In this document: piece after piece, positions 5,688 to 7,219 of the stretch | How positions within the stretch are numbered: the first letter of the stretch is position 1 | How the letters are laid out: the number at the start of each line of letters is the position of its first letter | Assembly: GCA_028868455.1 (NCBI GenBank) | Contig: JAGWUK010000145.1 | Location: forward strand, 1 to 7,219 | DNA from: Burkholderiales bacterium | Lineage (GTDB): Bacteria > Pseudomonadota > Gammaproteobacteria > Burkholderiales > Burkholderiaceae_D | DNA: 7,219 bases | Direction of reading: 5' to 3' | Made by a program: the position numbers and the translations under genes | The notes under the pieces: model-generated | What the model was told of the DNA's origin: nothing | Databases searched by the model: none | What the model saw: only the letters and a program-made list of their open reading frames with translations

Positions 5688-7219
5688 TCAGGCGACGATG
5701 TTGACCAGTTTGCCTGGTACAACGATGATTTTCTTGGGCGTGCCTTCAACAAATCGCAAGACGCTTTCACTGGCCAGCGCCGTTGCTTCTATCGTTGCCT
5801 TATCTGCGTCTTTGCTGACTTTGATACTGCCGCGCAGTTTACCGTTGACCTGCACCATCAGTTCAATTTCATCCTGCACCAGCGCTGCTTCGTCGACTTG
5901 CGGCCAAGGCGCATCAATCAACTCGCCCAGCTCAGCGGCAAAGCCCAATTCCTGCCACAAGGCGTGCGTGATATGCGGACAGACCGGATACAGACCACGC
6001 AGCAAGATGCTGAACGCTTCGCGCATTGCTGCCGCGTGCGGCTCGCCTTCTGCCTTATACGACTCTATCGTGTTCAGCAATTTCATCGCCCCGGACACCA
6101 CGGTGTTGTATTGCAGACGATCGTAGTCGGCGTCGATTTGCTTCAAAGTCAGATGGACTTCGCGGCGCAAAGCTTTGACATCGGCGGCATCACTGGCAGC
6201 AGCATTGGCACCGGCGGCAATCGTGCCGGATAATTTCAATGCGGTTGCCCACAGGCGACGCAAATAACGCGACGCACCTTCGACACCGCTGTTGCTCCAG
6301 GCTGCGCTTTGATCTGGCGGGCCAGCGAACATCGTGAACAAGCGCGCCGTATCAGCACCGAACTGAGTGATGATGTCTTTCGGCTCAACCACATTGTTTT
6401 TGGACTTCGACATTTTTTCTATGCCGCCCATTTGCACTGGCTGGCCATCGGATTTCAGGCTCGCCGAGATCGGACGCCCCTTGTCATCGTGCTGCACTTC
6501 AATTTCGTTTGGATAGAACCAGGTCTTCTTGCCGCTGGCGTCTTCACGGTAGAACGATTCGTTCAGCAACATACCTTGCGTGAACAGATTTTTGAATGGC
6601 TCATCAATCTTGACCAAGCCCAGATCGCGCATCGCCTTGGTCCAGAAACGGGCGTACAGCAAATGCAGCACCGCGTGTTCGACACCGCCAATGTACTGAT
6701 CCATCGCCATCCAGTAATCATTGCGTTCATCGACCATCGTCGTCGCATCCGGGCAGGTATAGCGCATGAAATACCAGCTTGAATCAACGAAAGTATCCAT
6801 GGTGTCAGTTTCGCGCTGTGCCGGTTTGCCGCATTTCGGACAAGGCACGTTCAGGAACGCTGCATGCGTTTTCAGCGGATTACCGGAACCATCAGGAATG
6901 CATTCGGTTGGCAATACTACGGGTAAATCTTCGTAAGGCACAGGCACATCACCACAGCATTCGCAGTGAATGATAGGGATAGGTGTGCCCCAGTAACGTT
7001 GACGCGAGATACCCCAGTCACGCAGGCGCCAGGTCGTTTTTTTCTCGCCCAGTTCCTTCGCCGCCAGATCAGCAGCAACGGCATCCACAGCTGTTTTGAA
7101 ATTCAAACCATCGTATTTGCCGGAGTTGATCATTACACCACGCTGCTTGTCACCATAAGACTCAGCCCAGGCATCCGTCGTAAACGTTTCACCCTCAACT
7201 GCAACGACTTGTTTGATCG
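5688..7219 (-). CDS. leuS: Leucyl-tRNA synthetase LeuS, C-terminal ~509 residues (5' end outside window)
   Basis: Class Ia aminoacyl-tRNA synthetase charging tRNA-Leu with leucine in the cytoplasm. The frame stays open to the window edge: an in-frame ATG at 7133 is internal, because the 28 codons before it ([20 protein letters not shown] and on) still match LeuRS. Compared with E. coli (860 residues) about 350 N-terminal residues, including HIGH and most of the CP1 editing domain, are missing. Seen in order: [12 protein letters not shown] at the end of the editing domain, [16 protein letters not shown] re-entering the catalytic core, CECC (6965-6954) and CPKC (6842-6831) resembling a zinc-binding insertion, [16 protein letters not shown], the ATP-binding KMSKS (6416-6402), the helical anticodon-binding region, and a C-terminal domain containing VQVNGKLRG and ending [10 protein letters not shown]. 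It leads the leuS-lptE-holA operon; its promoter lies outside. Confidence 0.98.
   Translation of the reverse strand, partial: IKQVVAVEGETFTTDAWAESYGDKQRGVMINSGKYDGLNFKTAVDAVAADLAAKELGEKKTTWRLRDWGISRQRYWGTPIPIIHCECCGDVPVPYEDLPVVLPTECIPDGSGNPLKTHAAFLNVPCPKCGKPAQRETDTMDTFVDSSWYFMRYTCPDATTMVDERNDYWMAMDQYIGGVEHAVLHLLYARFWTKAMRDLGLVKIDEPFKNLFTQGMLLNESFYREDASGKKTWFYPNEIEVQHDDKGRPISASLKSDGQPVQMGGIEKMSKSKNNVVEPKDIITQFGADTARLFTMFAGPPDQSAAWSNSGVEGASRYLRRLWATALKLSGTIAAGANAAASDAADVKALRREVHLTLKQIDADYDRLQYNTVVSGAMKLLNTIESYKAEGEPHAAAMREAFSILLRGLYPVCPHITHALWQELGFAAELGELIDAPWPQVDEAALVQDEIELMVQVNGKLRGSIKVSKDADKATIEATALASESVLRFVEGTPKKIIVVPGKLVNIVA

Noticed and set aside
5649..6233. 194-codon plus-strand open frame opposite the leuS 3' end
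   Set aside because: Antisense shadow of leuS; product composition is atypical and there is no supporting start signal.
1..7219. Defence system, mobile element, CRISPR array or other accessory cassette
   Set aside because: All supported genes are conserved core genes in one orientation with uniform-looking base use; I saw no transposase, integrase, long terminal repeats, regular spacers or tRNA attachment site.

Overview
The window is a housekeeping stretch of a betaproteobacterial chromosome. Protein sequences and gene order (leuS-lptE-holA, then proA and hemJ) point to Burkholderiales. The only moderately GC-rich base composition would suit an Oxalobacteraceae member (Herminiimonas- or Undibacterium-like). 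That family call is an inference from remembered family sequences, not from a search.

Every supported gene lies on the minus strand, so transcription runs from high to low coordinates. In that order: the C-terminal ~509 residues of leucyl-tRNA synthetase leuS (7219-5688, 5' end beyond the window); lptE, the outer-membrane LPS-assembly lipoprotein (5658-5149); holA, the DNA polymerase III delta subunit, starting one base after the lptE stop (5147-4128); a 156-bp spacer with a candidate promoter; proA, glutamyl-phosphate reductase (3971-2685); hemJ, a four-helix membrane protoporphyrinogen oxidase, 15 bp after proA (2669-2247); a 263-bp spacer; a stand-alone THUMP-type 23S rRNA guanine N2-methyltransferase resembling the N-terminal half of E. 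coli RlmL (1983-775); a clear intrinsic terminator (760-721); and the first 224 codons of gabD, succinate-semialdehyde dehydrogenase (673-1, 3' end beyond the window).

The genes do not form one pathway. leuS-lptE-holA is a compact core operon whose members are linked in E. coli too. proA-hemJ is a second tight pair, probably with its own promoter. The methyltransferase closes the series at the terminator, and gabD starts a separate unit. All reading frames are intact, with no frameshift, insertion sequence, tRNA, rRNA, CRISPR array or prophage remnant visible.

I do not see an undescribed system here. The points worth a second look are small: two spacers with repeat or inverted-repeat structure, a start codon of proA decided by its ribosome binding site, Cys pairs in LeuRS that E. 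coli lacks, and a gabD gene whose promoter must fit into a very short gap behind a terminator.
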